Source: JAEXOD01 sp043805435 (GTDB taxonomy: Bacteria; Bacteroidota; Ignavibacteria; Ignavibacteriales; Melioribacteraceae). From it: DNA of 64,000 nt. The translations under genes and the position numbers were made by a program. The first letter of the stretch is position 1; every line of letters starts with the position of its first letter. The DNA lies in assembly GCA_043805435.1 (NCBI GenBank), contig JAZDHY010000036.1, positions 8,844 to 72,843 on the forward strand, given 5' to 3'. Positions 1 through 8,800 of this stretch are shown piece after piece. The notes beneath the pieces are model-generated. The model was not told the origin of the DNA, did not search any database, and worked only from the letters and a program-made list of their open reading frames with translations.

Positions 1-229
1 AATTGTTATCGTTTTCGGCAGGTGAGTGGTCTTCGGAAAGTAAAGAAGCAACACAACCTAAGCACATCTTTGCTCCATTGCCAAAATTAGCAAAAGGTAC
101 GTTATACAAATCTCGTGTAAAATCGCATGCTTCGCAGTTACCCTTTTCAATTTTTTCAATTTTATTTGCCAAAGCAGGATTTATAACTAAATGATACTGA
201 CTTGCATATTTTTTTATTTCCGGTAACAT
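1..229 (-). CDS. Hypothetical CxxC protein, 3' end missing
   Basis: An open frame begins with ATG at 229 on the minus strand and stays open for 76 codons to the left edge, so only the N-terminus is seen. It starts MLPEIKKYASQYH and carries two Cys pairs, CEAC (about residues 31-34) and CLGC (about 55-58), the spacing expected of a small zinc-ribbon or Fe-S site. It is not a family I recognise. It lies downstream of typA on the same strand, separated by a strong hairpin terminator, so it probably has its own promoter. The overlapping plus-strand frame at 3-194 is judged a shadow. Confidence 0.55.
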   Translation of the reverse strand, partial: MLPEIKKYASQYHLVINPALANKIEKIEKGNCEACDFTRDLYNVPFANFGNGAKMCLGCVASLLSEDHSPAENDNN

Positions 230-360
230 AAACAAATCTCTTAATTTTAATATACAAAAATACCAACAATTTTTTACTTTTTCAATAGCATTTATTATAA
301 TAACTTAGCAAATAAAATGTAACAATTACAATTGTTAACAAAATATTATTAAACAAAAAA

Positions 361-389
361 AAGCACATCTTTTGATGTGCTTTTTTTTT
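361..389 (-). terminator. Bidirectional intrinsic terminator after typA
   Basis: A perfect 9-bp stem, AAGCACATC (361-369) with loop TTTT and GATGTGCTT (374-382). It is followed by T383-389 on the plus strand and preceded by an A-run at about 353-360 that becomes a U-run in minus-strand RNA. It lies about 40 bp beyond the typA stop, so it should end typA transcription. Confidence 0.8.
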
Positions 390-425
390 GTAATATTTAT
401 ACTGTTTTTTACTTAAAAACAATTT

Positions 426-2237
426 TTATACGTTATTTTCTTTGCCAAAATTAAATCTGCGGCGTACGTTTGTATCTAGATACAATTTACGAACACGATA
501 CGATTTTGGTGTAACTTCAACCAATTCGTCATCCTTAATATACTCTAAAGCTTCTTCTAGCGAAAATTTAATAGCCGGAGTAAGTTTTATTGCTTTATCA
601 CTGCCGCTTGCACGCATATTAGAAAGTTTTTTACCGCGTTGTACGTTAATTTCAATGTCCATGTCTTTATTGTTTTCGCCAATTATTTGACCGGCATAAA
701 CATATTCGCCCGGATCAATAAAAAATTTACCTCTATCCTGCAGCGAATCAATTGCGTATCCGGTTGATACACCATCTGCCATTGAAATAAGAACTCCGTT
801 TTGGCGGAAATTAATATTGCCTTTAAAAAATTCGTATTGGTAAAAACGATGGTGCATAACAGCTTCACCGGCAGAAATTGTTAAAGTTTTATTACGTAAG
901 CCAATTAATCCGCGCGAAGGGATTTTGAACTCTAAACGAGTCATAGTTCCTTTAGCTTCCATTTTTATCAATTCACCTCTTTTAGAGCTTACAAGTTCAA
1001 TCAATTTACCTGCATATTCTTCTAATACATCAATAGTAAGCAGCTCAATCGGTTCAGCTTTTTTACCGTCAATAATTTTATAAATAACTTTTGGCGGTCC
1101 AACAGCAAGTTCGTAACCTTCGCGTCTCATGTTTTCAATAAGAATTGAAAGGTGTAAAATGCCTCTTCCCGAAACGTTAAAAGTATCTGCGGAATTAGTT
1201 TCATCAACACGTAAGGCTACATTTTGTTCAAGTTCTTTATATAATCTATCGCGTAAATGGCGTGAAGTTACATATTTTCCTTCTTTGCCGAATAAAGGAG
1301 ATGTGTTTACGCAAAAAATCATGCTCATTGTTGGTTCATCAATATTTACAATTGGAAGCGGAACAGGATTTTCAGCATCTGTAACAGTATCGCCAATGTC
1401 AATTTTATCAATACCAACAATTGCGCAAATATCACCGCATTCAACTTCATTAACTTCTTTTTTAGTAATACCTTCAAAGGCAAAAAGCTTTTTAATTGTA
1501 GCTTTGTTAATCGAGCCGTCACGTTTAATAATTGCCGAGTTGATACCGGTGGCAATTGTTCCACGGTAAACTCTGCCAATTCCAATACGACCAACGTAAT
1601 CACTATAATCGAGCGAAGTGATTTGAATTTGGTAATGGCCTTCTAAAATTGTTGGAGGTGGAATTTTAGCAATAATAGTATCAAGCAAAGGATGAAGGTT
1701 TAATGCCGGTTCGCTTAAATTATTTACAGCCCATCCGTTTCTTCCGCTTGCATAAACAATTGGAAAATCTAACTGGTGGTCGTCTGCTTCAAGTTCAAAA
1801 AACAAATCATAAATTTCGTTTAAAACTTCTGCGGGACGAGCATCCGGTTTATCAATTTTATTAATAACAACAATTGGGTACAAATCAAGTTCTAATGCCT
1901 TTTGTAACACAAACCGTGTTTGGGGCATAGGGCCTTCAAATGCATCAACCAAAAGTAAAACGCCGTCTGCCATTTTTAATACTCGTTCTACTTCACCGCC
2001 AAAATCGGAGTGACCGGGAGTATCGATAATGTTAATTTTTACGTCTTTATATACAACGCTTATGTTTTTGGAAAGAATTGTTATGCCTCTTTCACGTTCC
2101 AAATCGTTTGAATCCAAAAAGCAATCTCGTACAACTTGGTTTGATCTAAAAACTTCGCATTGTTTTAAAATATGATCTACTAATGTTGTTTTGCCATGAT
2201 CGACATGTGCAATTATTGCAATATTCCTAATATCCAT
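426..2237 (-). CDS. typA: Ribosome-associated GTPase TypA/BipA
   Basis: A translational GTPase of the EF-G/LepA superfamily that binds the 70S ribosome and helps large-subunit assembly and stress adaptation. The 603 residues match the usual family length. The P-loop AHVDHGKTT is at residues 10-18, the G3 motif DTPGH near 73 and NKID near 126. Then come the beta-barrel domain, the EF-G domain III/V-like folds (RGILHLSILIENMRREG, PSRGLIGLR) and the TypA-specific C-terminal domain. It starts at ATG. It is preceded on the same strand by an MscS-type gene about 100 bp upstream and closed by the hairpin at 361-389. No key residue is missing; the assignment is secure. Confidence 0.97.
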   Translation of the reverse strand: MDIRNIAIIAHVDHGKTTLVDHILKQCEVFRSNQVVRDCFLDSNDLERERGITILSKNISVVYKDVKINIIDTPGHSDFGGEVERVLKMADGVLLLVDAFEGPMPQTRFVLQKALELDLYPIVVINKIDKPDARPAEVLNEIYDLFFELEADDHQLDFPIVYASGRNGWAVNNLSEPALNLHPLLDTIIAKIPPPTILEGHYQIQITSLDYSDYVGRIGIGRVYRGTIATGINSAIIKRDGSINKATIKKLFAFEGITKKEVNEVECGDICAIVGIDKIDIGDTVTDAENPVPLPIVNIDEPTMSMIFCVNTSPLFGKEGKYVTSRHLRDRLYKELEQNVALRVDETNSADTFNVSGRGILHLSILIENMRREGYELAVGPPKVIYKIIDGKKAEPIELLTIDVLEEYAGKLIELVSSKRGELIKMEAKGTMTRLEFKIPSRGLIGLRNKTLTISAGEAVMHHRFYQYEFFKGNINFRQNGVLISMADGVSTGYAIDSLQDRGKFFIDPGEYVYAGQIIGENNKDMDIEINVQRGKKLSNMRASGSDKAIKLTPAIKFSLEEALEYIKDDELVEVTPKSYRVRKLYLDTNVRRRFNFGKENNV

Positions 2238-2340
2238 TTTTACCTAATTAAATTGAAAATAAACTTTAAAAATAAGCATTTTTTTTGGCAATAAAAAGGT
2301 AAATAGTTTATTTATTGATATTTAGCGTAATTTTGCTGCT

Positions 2341-4257
2341 TTATTTTTTGCCACCCCATAAATCTGTAATTCTAAAAGACGGTGCAGTATAAGATTTTGG
2401 CAAATAATCTTCAGGTATAGTAGTTTGGTTACCGTCTCGCACAGCTGAATAATGGGGTGACATAATTTCAACACCTGCTTCGTTAAATTTATTTTGTATA
2501 TTGCTGTGCAGTTCGGAATAAGTTAGTGCCATAATATTTGGCAATAAAGTATAAGCATTAATTTCGTAACTTACGTAAAAATCATCCAAACCGGTTTGCA
2601 AAACAAAAGGTTTTGGATCGGTAATTATATTTGTTGTGCTTACGGCTGCAGCAATTAACAGTTCATGTACTTTTGTCCATGGCACATCGTAGCCAATTGT
2701 AACCGTTGTATGCAAAATAAGCCCGTTATTATGTACAGAGGAGCTAAAATTAATAATATGACTTCCTAATATCATTGAATTTGGAACGGTAATATCTACA
2801 TTTTTTATTGTTCTAACCCGTGTTACAAGTAAAGTTTTTTCAATAACATCGCCAATAGTCTCGGCAATTTTCACTCTGTCACCAATTTTAAAAGGACGCA
2901 TATAAGTTAATACAACACCTGCTACAATATTGGAAATAGCTGATGAAGAGCCTAAAGAAAATAAAATACCCAATAAAACCGATATTCCCTGAAATACAGG
3001 TGATTGAGAACCGGGCAGGTACGGAAAGATGACAATTGCGGCAAATGCAAATACTAAAAACCGCACAATTTTATATGTGGGTTCGCCCCATTCAGCCGGA
3101 AATTTTTCGAACACAATTTTTTTTGCTGTTATGTCGTCAAATATAAACTTTAAAAATTTTACTGCATAATTGGTAAATACAATAACAACAATAATAGTTG
3201 CTAAATTAGGTATGTATCCAAAAAATGAAGAAAAAACCTTATTTATTGGAATCATAAAATATGTTAGTAAAACATCTGCCCAAGTTTGGCTGAATTTAAA
3301 AAAGCTAAAAACAAATGCAAAATAAAGATAAGTTAATAAAATTAAAAAAACATACTTTGTCATTTTGGTACTAAATTCGGTAATTTCAATCAAACGCTCT
3401 TCGGAAAATAATTGTATGTTTTTAATATTAATAGTTTTTAAAATGGATTCTTTCCATTCGTTTATTCTGATATTAATTATTTGGAAAAAGGCTTTAATAA
3501 ATTTTATTGATGTCAAATAAACTGCGGTTGCAAACATTGTATATAAAATTCCACGAAGATAGGATTTTATATTAATATTTTTGGTATGAGGAAATAAAGA
3601 TAAGACTACAGTTATAAAATAATATAAAATTACTAAACTTAATGCAAGTCGTAACAATTTAATTAGTAAAATAATAAAAACGTAAATATCATCGGTACCT
3701 ATTACTTCTTTTCCTCTAAAATTAATAGAGCTTGAACCTAACTTTTTGTTATTCAAATAAATATAAATTTTAGGAAACATCTTTTTTATTAACCAAAACA
3801 ACAATACAACCAAAACAAAAAGTCCAAACGAAATACCTGAATTAATAAGTAATGAACGCAATGAATATTCTTTTTGAGCAACCCGCAAAGCTTTTTTTAT
3901 TTTTGAAAGATATTTTACGGCTATTTCGTTTTGAGATTTATTTGTGCCTATTGTATCCAAAGGAGAAAGAGAAAGAATGGTAATGTCTTTATAAACTATA
4001 TTAATAAAAATGCTGTTGTTAATAATCGTAATGGAATCAATTACGGTTTCTTCCTTAAATAATTTATCTATTATGTTGGTTATTTGAGCTGCTCTTTGTT
4101 TAATTGTAAATGGCCCTATTGGGGCATTAATAGAAAATAGAGTATCGTTATTAAGTATAATTGGTATTGGTTTAGGGTCGGTAAATTTTTTTTGAGGGAC
4201 GATATAACTGTTAAGTATTAAAAAACTAATAATAAAAATCAGTTTACAAAAATGCAT
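2341..4257 (-). CDS. MscS-family mechanosensitive channel
   Basis: Predicted inner-membrane channel that opens under membrane tension to release solutes during hypo-osmotic shock. The 638 residues begin with a likely signal peptide (residues 1-20). A soluble region of about 110 residues follows, then several hydrophobic helices between about 140 and 420. The MscS pore helix and beta domain lie at about 425-525: LGSSSAISNIVAGV is the Gly/Ala-rich TM3, followed by RPFKIGDRVKI and VPNSMILGSHIINFS. A C-terminal alpha/beta domain ends the protein. It is much longer than E. coli MscS (286 residues) and resembles the larger MscS-like channels with extra N-terminal helices. It lies upstream of typA and could share its transcript across the ~100-bp gap. 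The family is confident; the gating role is inferred. Confidence 0.88.
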   Translation of the reverse strand: MHFCKLIFIISFLILNSYIVPQKKFTDPKPIPIILNNDTLFSINAPIGPFTIKQRAAQITNIIDKLFKEETVIDSITIINNSIFINIVYKDITILSLSPLDTIGTNKSQNEIAVKYLSKIKKALRVAQKEYSLRSLLINSGISFGLFVLVVLLFWLIKKMFPKIYIYLNNKKLGSSSINFRGKEVIGTDDIYVFIILLIKLLRLALSLVILYYFITVVLSLFPHTKNINIKSYLRGILYTMFATAVYLTSIKFIKAFFQIINIRINEWKESILKTINIKNIQLFSEERLIEITEFSTKMTKYVFLILLTYLYFAFVFSFFKFSQTWADVLLTYFMIPINKVFSSFFGYIPNLATIIVVIVFTNYAVKFLKFIFDDITAKKIVFEKFPAEWGEPTYKIVRFLVFAFAAIVIFPYLPGSQSPVFQGISVLLGILFSLGSSSAISNIVAGVVLTYMRPFKIGDRVKIAETIGDVIEKTLLVTRVRTIKNVDITVPNSMILGSHIINFSSSVHNNGLILHTTVTIGYDVPWTKVHELLIAAAVSTTNIITDPKPFVLQTGLDDFYVSYEINAYTLLPNIMALTYSELHSNIQNKFNEAGVEIMSPHYSAVRDGNQTTIPEDYLPKSYTAPSFRITDLWGGKK

Positions 4258-5319
4258 ATTTAGCCTTTATCAATTATTAATTGTAATATACAAAAGAAAT
4301 TGATAAATATAAAATTGGTAAATTTAGTAGTGTACAACTTATCGGTTGCTTTTTTTTAATTAAAGAATTTTCAACCAATTATTGGATTTTAATTGCATTT
4401 TAATATTCTCAATTAAATGATTGAAATATAATAAAATTCTGTTAAATTTTTTCGCTAAAATCAGAGGCTCTTCGTACTTCTGATTCAATCCCTTTTCTTC
4501 ACACTTGAACCCTCTCACTTTTTCTAGTAGCAATATACTTCGTTTCGCTACGCATCACTTCGTGCCTCTGATTCAATCACATTTCTCCACACTTCAACCC
4601 TCTCACTTTTTCTGGTAGCAATATAGTGTTGCTTAATATTAAATCATAATTTTCTCTTTTTTTATGCCAAACGTAATACGTATTGCGTTAATTTATAAGT
4701 GACATGACACTGTATCTCTTGTATTCCTCTTAATTAATTTATTATCGGAAATTTATTTCACTTATAATAATTTTTAACAACTTGGAAATATTTAGTATTC
4801 TACAATTTTCTTTCAATTCTTATTTCTTAATATGCAAAAATATTAAATTACCTTCAGCAAAATAATTGTAAGTGGTAGTTATTCAATTGCCTGCGGTATT
4901 ATATGATTGAATTAGTTCTTTTTACACTTGTATTTGTAATATAAAATTTAGCTTTTTGTGGTTGCCAAGATTATTAAATCCATTTTAACTATTAATTATT
5001 CCCAAAATTTAAATTTTTAAAAAGAAGAACATTTTTTGTTATTTGTTAACCCTTTATATATAATAAATCCGACAATTTGTCGATTTTTGCTTGTCATAGT
5101 ATAAAAGAAATTTTAGAACCGTTCATTTACGCAATATAACCTCTGGAAACCTTTCTGTTTAATATTATTACTAATTTATCGATTATAAAATTATAAATAT
5201 AAATTAGTATAGAGAAAAAATAGGTATAACTTTTTATTAAATATTCTTTAAATAAAATTATAAGAATAATTTAAATTTCAAATTTTACATCAACCTTTTT
5301 ATTATTATGGAGAAATAAT
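4258..5319. other. 1.06-kb gene-free region
   Basis: Very AT-rich spacer between the divergent mscS-like gene and the chemoreceptor gene. Apart from the 88-bp-period repeat at 4480-4625 and an imperfect 20-bp palindrome at 4670-4689 (AACGTAATAC / GTATTGCGTT, one mismatch), I see no coding frame, tRNA or convincing promoter. It presumably holds the promoters for both divergent genes. Confidence 0.5.
4480..4625. repeat. Two-copy tandem repeat, 88-bp period
   Basis: A 58-bp unit at 4480-4537 recurs at 4568-4625 with a few mismatches. Both copies begin CTGATTCAATC and end TAGCAATATA. The 30-bp spacer contains CTTCGTTTCGCTACGCATC. An 8-bp inverted repeat (TCAGAGGC at 4461-4468, GCCTCTGA at 4564-4571) overlaps it. 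It is non-coding by inspection; origin unknown. Confidence 0.7.
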
Positions 5320-7515
5320 ATGGAATGGTTTAATAATTTAAAAGTGAATAATAAAATATTAACAGGTTATGGGTTGGCAATTTTAATAATGTGCTTAATT
5401 GGTTACGAAGGAATTACAAGTCTTAATCTTTCGGAAAAGGAGGATAAATTATTGTATGAAAAAAATACAGTAGCTTTAGGAATATTAAATGAAATTTCTA
5501 CCAGTTTTCAAAGACAAAGAACTAATATTCTAGAAGTACTTCATTCTTCGGGCGATATAACATTAAGAGATGACCAGCTAAAAAGAATTGAAGATAGGGA
5601 TACTGACATTGAAAACCATATTCCGCAATATAAAACAACATATATTAATGAAACCGATGTACAAATGTTTGAGGAATGGATAACAAGTTATAGAACATTT
5701 AAGATGCAAAGAGAAAAAGTAATTCAGCTTGTTAAACAAAACAATGTTGATAAAGCTCTTTTATTATATCGAAATGAAATGGAAAATATTAGGAAGAATA
5801 CGCAGACATTATTTGATAAGTTGAACAAGATGAATTTAAATGAGGCACAAAGGAGATCTGAATTAAACGCTTCTGAAACCGAATCGGCAATTGTCCTGAT
5901 GGTTATTTTAATAATTTCTGGTATTGTAATTGCTGTAGTGCTTGGAACATTTATATCGCGGAAAATCAGCCGACCGATAAACCTTCTTGCGGTTGCGGCT
6001 AATAAATTTAGCAATGGGGAAAAAAATATTGAGATTGATGTTAGTTCAACAGATGAAGTAGGTGCACTTGCAAAAGCCTTTAATACAATGGTTGATAAAA
6101 TATCGGAACAATTACAATATCTTGATAACCTACCCACACCGGTGATGATAATTAATAAAGAATTTAATATTCAATATATGAACAAATCAGGTGCCGCTAT
6201 ACTTGGAAAAAACCAACAAGAAATTATTAATAAAAAATGTTATGACTGCCTTAATACTGAGGACTGCAAAACAGAAAAATGTGCCTGTGCACAAGCAATA
6301 AATTATGATAAAACTAAAACCGAAGAAACTAACGCAAATATAAGAGGGCAAAAAATACCAATAATGTATTCGGGTTCGCCAATAAAAGATAAAAAAGGAA
6401 ACATTATCGGTGCTCTTGAATATGTTGTTGATATTTCTGAAATAAAAAATTTACAAAATTATCTGAATAGAAAAACTTCGGAGTTATTAACAGAGATGGG
6501 AAAATTTTCAACCGGAGATTTAACCGTAAGTGTAAATACGGAAAAGGATGATGATATTGGCAAATTATTTGGCGGATTTAACTTATCCGTTCAAAAAATT
6601 AGAGAGCTGTTAACAGAAGTAACATCCGCAATAGAAGCAACAGCCAGAGCGGGAAGTGAAATTTCTTCAAGTACTGAAGAGTTAGCTGCCGGTTCACAAG
6701 AACAAAGCTCTCAAGCAGGTGAAATTGCAGGTGCGATAAATCAAATGTCAGCCGCAATATTACAAACATCAAAACACGCGTCATCAGCAGCGGAAAACGC
6801 AAAAAATGCCGGAGCCATTGCTTTGGAAGGTGGAAAAGTAGTAGAATCAACTATTTTAGGAATGAATAGGATTGAAACCGTAGTTAATGAAGCCGCAAAA
6901 ACCATTGAGGAATTAGGGAAAAGCAGTATTGAAATAGGAGAAATTATTCAAGTTATTGACGGCATTGCAGATCAAACTAACCTGTTAGCATTAAATGCTG
7001 CTATTGAAGCTGCACGCGCAGGGGAACAAGGACGTGGTTTTGCTGTAGTTGCTGATGAGGTTAGAAAACTTGCCGAAAGAACCACCAGTGCCACAAAAGA
7101 AATTGCAAATAAAATAAAAAAAATACAAACCGATACCGGCGGCGTGATTATTTCGATTAATGAAGGTACAAAAGAAGTGAAGGTTGGTAAGGAATTAGCC
7201 GTAAAAGCAGGTGATTCATTAAGGCAAATTATGGGTGCTGTTAATCAGGTTATTGATGTGGCCGACCAAGTTGCAGCTGCAAGTGAAGAACAATCTTCTA
7301 CCTCCGAACAAATTTCAGGTAATATCGAACTTATCAATAATGTAATTCAAGAAGCCGCATCCGGAACACAACAAATTGCTCATTCGGTAGAAGATCTCAA
7401 TCAATTAACCGAAAATTTGCAAATATTAATTTCTAAATTTCAACTTTACGATACTAATAATAACAGGGGTTTGATGCTGCCTAATAAAATAAAAAAGAAT
7501 ATGCTGCGTAGTTGA
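5320..7515 (+). CDS. Methyl-accepting chemotaxis protein with Cys-rich PAS
   Basis: Transmembrane chemoreceptor that should signal to CheA/CheW. The 731 residues run: TM1 (about 14-31), a periplasmic four-helix-bundle ligand domain (about 35-188), TM2 (about 190-211), HAMP (about 212-264), a cytoplasmic PAS (about 262-375), a second HAMP-like stretch (about 376-430) and the MCP signalling coiled coil (about 440-715). The conserved hairpin tip DQTNLLALNAAIEAARAGEQ lies near residue 550. The PAS contains a cysteine cluster (CYDC...C...CAC, about residues 308-323), which suggests metal, Fe-S or thiol/redox sensing. SD sequence GGAGA precedes the ATG by about 7 bases. No cheA or cheW lies in the window, so it is an orphan receptor. 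A small gene follows 40 bp downstream. Confidence 0.95.
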   Translation: MEWFNNLKVNNKILTGYGLAILIMCLIGYEGITSLNLSEKEDKLLYEKNTVALGILNEISTSFQRQRTNILEVLHSSGDITLRDDQLKRIEDRDTDIENHIPQYKTTYINETDVQMFEEWITSYRTFKMQREKVIQLVKQNNVDKALLLYRNEMENIRKNTQTLFDKLNKMNLNEAQRRSELNASETESAIVLMVILIISGIVIAVVLGTFISRKISRPINLLAVAANKFSNGEKNIEIDVSSTDEVGALAKAFNTMVDKISEQLQYLDNLPTPVMIINKEFNIQYMNKSGAAILGKNQQEIINKKCYDCLNTEDCKTEKCACAQAINYDKTKTEETNANIRGQKIPIMYSGSPIKDKKGNIIGALEYVVDISEIKNLQNYLNRKTSELLTEMGKFSTGDLTVSVNTEKDDDIGKLFGGFNLSVQKIRELLTEVTSAIEATARAGSEISSSTEELAAGSQEQSSQAGEIAGAINQMSAAILQTSKHASSAAENAKNAGAIALEGGKVVESTILGMNRIETVVNEAAKTIEELGKSSIEIGEIIQVIDGIADQTNLLALNAAIEAARAGEQGRGFAVVADEVRKLAERTTSATKEIANKIKKIQTDTGGVIISINEGTKEVKVGKELAVKAGDSLRQIMGAVNQVIDVADQVAAASEEQSSTSEQISGNIELINNVIQEAASGTQQIAHSVEDLNQLTENLQILISKFQLYDTNNNRGLMLPNKIKKNMLRS

Positions 7516-7555
7516 TTATTTAAGATATTATGATTTTATTAATTGGAGATGAATA

Positions 7556-7942
7556 ATGGCAGAAACATCGGTGGTTGAAAAAAAAGCTGTTGAATTATTA
7601 TTAGAATTGTGCAGCCATCAACAACAAAGTGCTCAAGAATTAATTGATTTATTTGAGAAAAATTCCTTGTTCAAAAATAATAAAGCAGTAAACAAGATAA
7701 AGATTGTTAAACAGCTGACTATTATTATTAATAATGTACGAGATATTAGGATTACTATACAAAATACGGTTAAAAATGATTGTAAATATTTTCATCTAAT
7801 ATATTATGCGCAGCTGCAAAAAATATTAGACGGTTTTAGCTTGATTCAAAAAATTTACCATAGTTTAACAGAAAATAAATGTTTTGTAAACGAAAATGGG
7901 AAGCTGATTTACATAAATGGCGTATTTAATAGTCAATTTTAA
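7556..7942 (+). CDS. Hypothetical helical protein after the chemoreceptor
   Basis: A 128-residue protein of unknown family with a good SD (TTGGAGATGA) before its ATG. It has no signal peptide or membrane segment. The first ~110 residues are predicted helical by composition (Leu, Ile, Gln and Lys rich), and the C-terminus is short and beta-like (NENGKLIYINGVF). It starts 40 bp after the chemoreceptor stop and is probably co-transcribed, so a role as receptor accessory is possible. That is inference from position only. Confidence 0.65.
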   Translation: MAETSVVEKKAVELLLELCSHQQQSAQELIDLFEKNSLFKNNKAVNKIKIVKQLTIIINNVRDIRITIQNTVKNDCKYFHLIYYAQLQKILDGFSLIQKIYHSLTENKCFVNENGKLIYINGVFNSQF

Positions 7943-8171
7943 TGTTTAAAATTTTGCATAAATAAAATAAATAACATCCTCAAACAGGGAGTTGTGAGAA
8001 TCTTTTTAAGTTCATTTGAAAAAATTAAAATAAAAAAGTATTTTGGTATACGTTTATGTGAACTTATCAAATTATAGAGATAAGAAATTAATAAGAAACG
8101 GAAATTTATTTTCCTTAAAAAAGAAATTTAGTTTTTTTAATTAATACATTATAAACAATTCTGGAGTAAAA

Positions 8172-8711
8172 ATGTCATCATATAAGGCTTTTTCAACTAA
8201 CGTTGAAGTGAATGGTGAAACTGTATTATCAGTTGTTGAAGGAATGGGTGCTTTTAGAAATTCGGCATTAAAAATTCTTGCTGAAAACGGTATAAAAGAC
8301 CCTGTGCCCGGGAAGTGGTATCCGCAGCAAGCTTGGTTAAATGCTTTTAAACAAATTGCCGAAAAAGTCGGAAAATCTACCTTAATGCAAATTGGTATGA
8401 AAATACCGGAAAATGCAAAATTTCCTCCCGATATTGATGATTTAGACAAAGCTTTATCTTCGCTTGATTTTGCTTATCATATGAATCATAGGGGTGGTAA
8501 TATTGGCAACTACAATTACGAAAAAGTTGATAATAAAACAATTAAAATGACTTGTAATAATCCTTACCCGTGTGGATTTGATAAAGGGATAATTCAATCT
8601 ATAGCAAAAAAATTTGGAGTGCCTAACAAACCGGTGTATATCACACATAGCGAAAATGAGCCGTGTAGAGAAAAAGGCGAACATTCGTGTACTTTTTTAA
8701 TTCAGCATTAA
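8172..8711 (+). CDS. V4R-like small-molecule sensor protein
   Basis: A 179-residue soluble protein. The C-terminal half matches the layout of V4R (4-vinyl reductase) domains: NPYPCGFDKGIIQSIAKKFG followed by a final Cys-containing strand, ENEPCREKGEHSCTFLI (about residues 160-177). V4R domains bind small molecules or metal in signalling proteins and in bacteriochlorophyll or archaeal proteins. The N-terminal half (VVEGMGAFRNSALKILAENG) is not assigned. SD CTGGAG lies 6 bases before the ATG. It is a stand-alone domain between chemosensory and kinase genes, so a signalling role is plausible. The V4R call rests on motif resemblance only. Confidence 0.55.
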   Translation: MSSYKAFSTNVEVNGETVLSVVEGMGAFRNSALKILAENGIKDPVPGKWYPQQAWLNAFKQIAEKVGKSTLMQIGMKIPENAKFPPDIDDLDKALSSLDFAYHMNHRGGNIGNYNYEKVDNKTIKMTCNNPYPCGFDKGIIQSIAKKFGVPNKPVYITHSENEPCREKGEHSCTFLIQH

Positions 8712-8744
8712 TAATAAAACTGAATTTTTTAATTTTTATAAAGG

Positions 8745-8771
8745 ACTGATGGTAAAAGGTTTACCATCAGT
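8745..8771 (+). terminator. 12-bp perfect hairpin between genes
   Basis: ACTGATGGTAAA (8745-8756), loop AGG, TTTACCATCAGT (8760-8771). It lies 34 bp after the V4R-like gene and just before the next SD. The T-tract after it is weak (TGTATTTATT), so it may be a terminator or an mRNA-stabilising hairpin. Confidence 0.55.
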
Positions 8772-8800
8772 TGTATTTATTAATAAAATAGAGGGTTAAA

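Noticed and set aside
3..194. Plus-strand 63-codon frame at the left edge
   Set aside because: The opposite strand has a better frame with an ATG, CxxC pairs and a terminator context; this one is a shadow.
1129..1569. 146-codon plus-strand frame inside typA
   Set aside because: Antisense shadow of the conserved typA reading frame.
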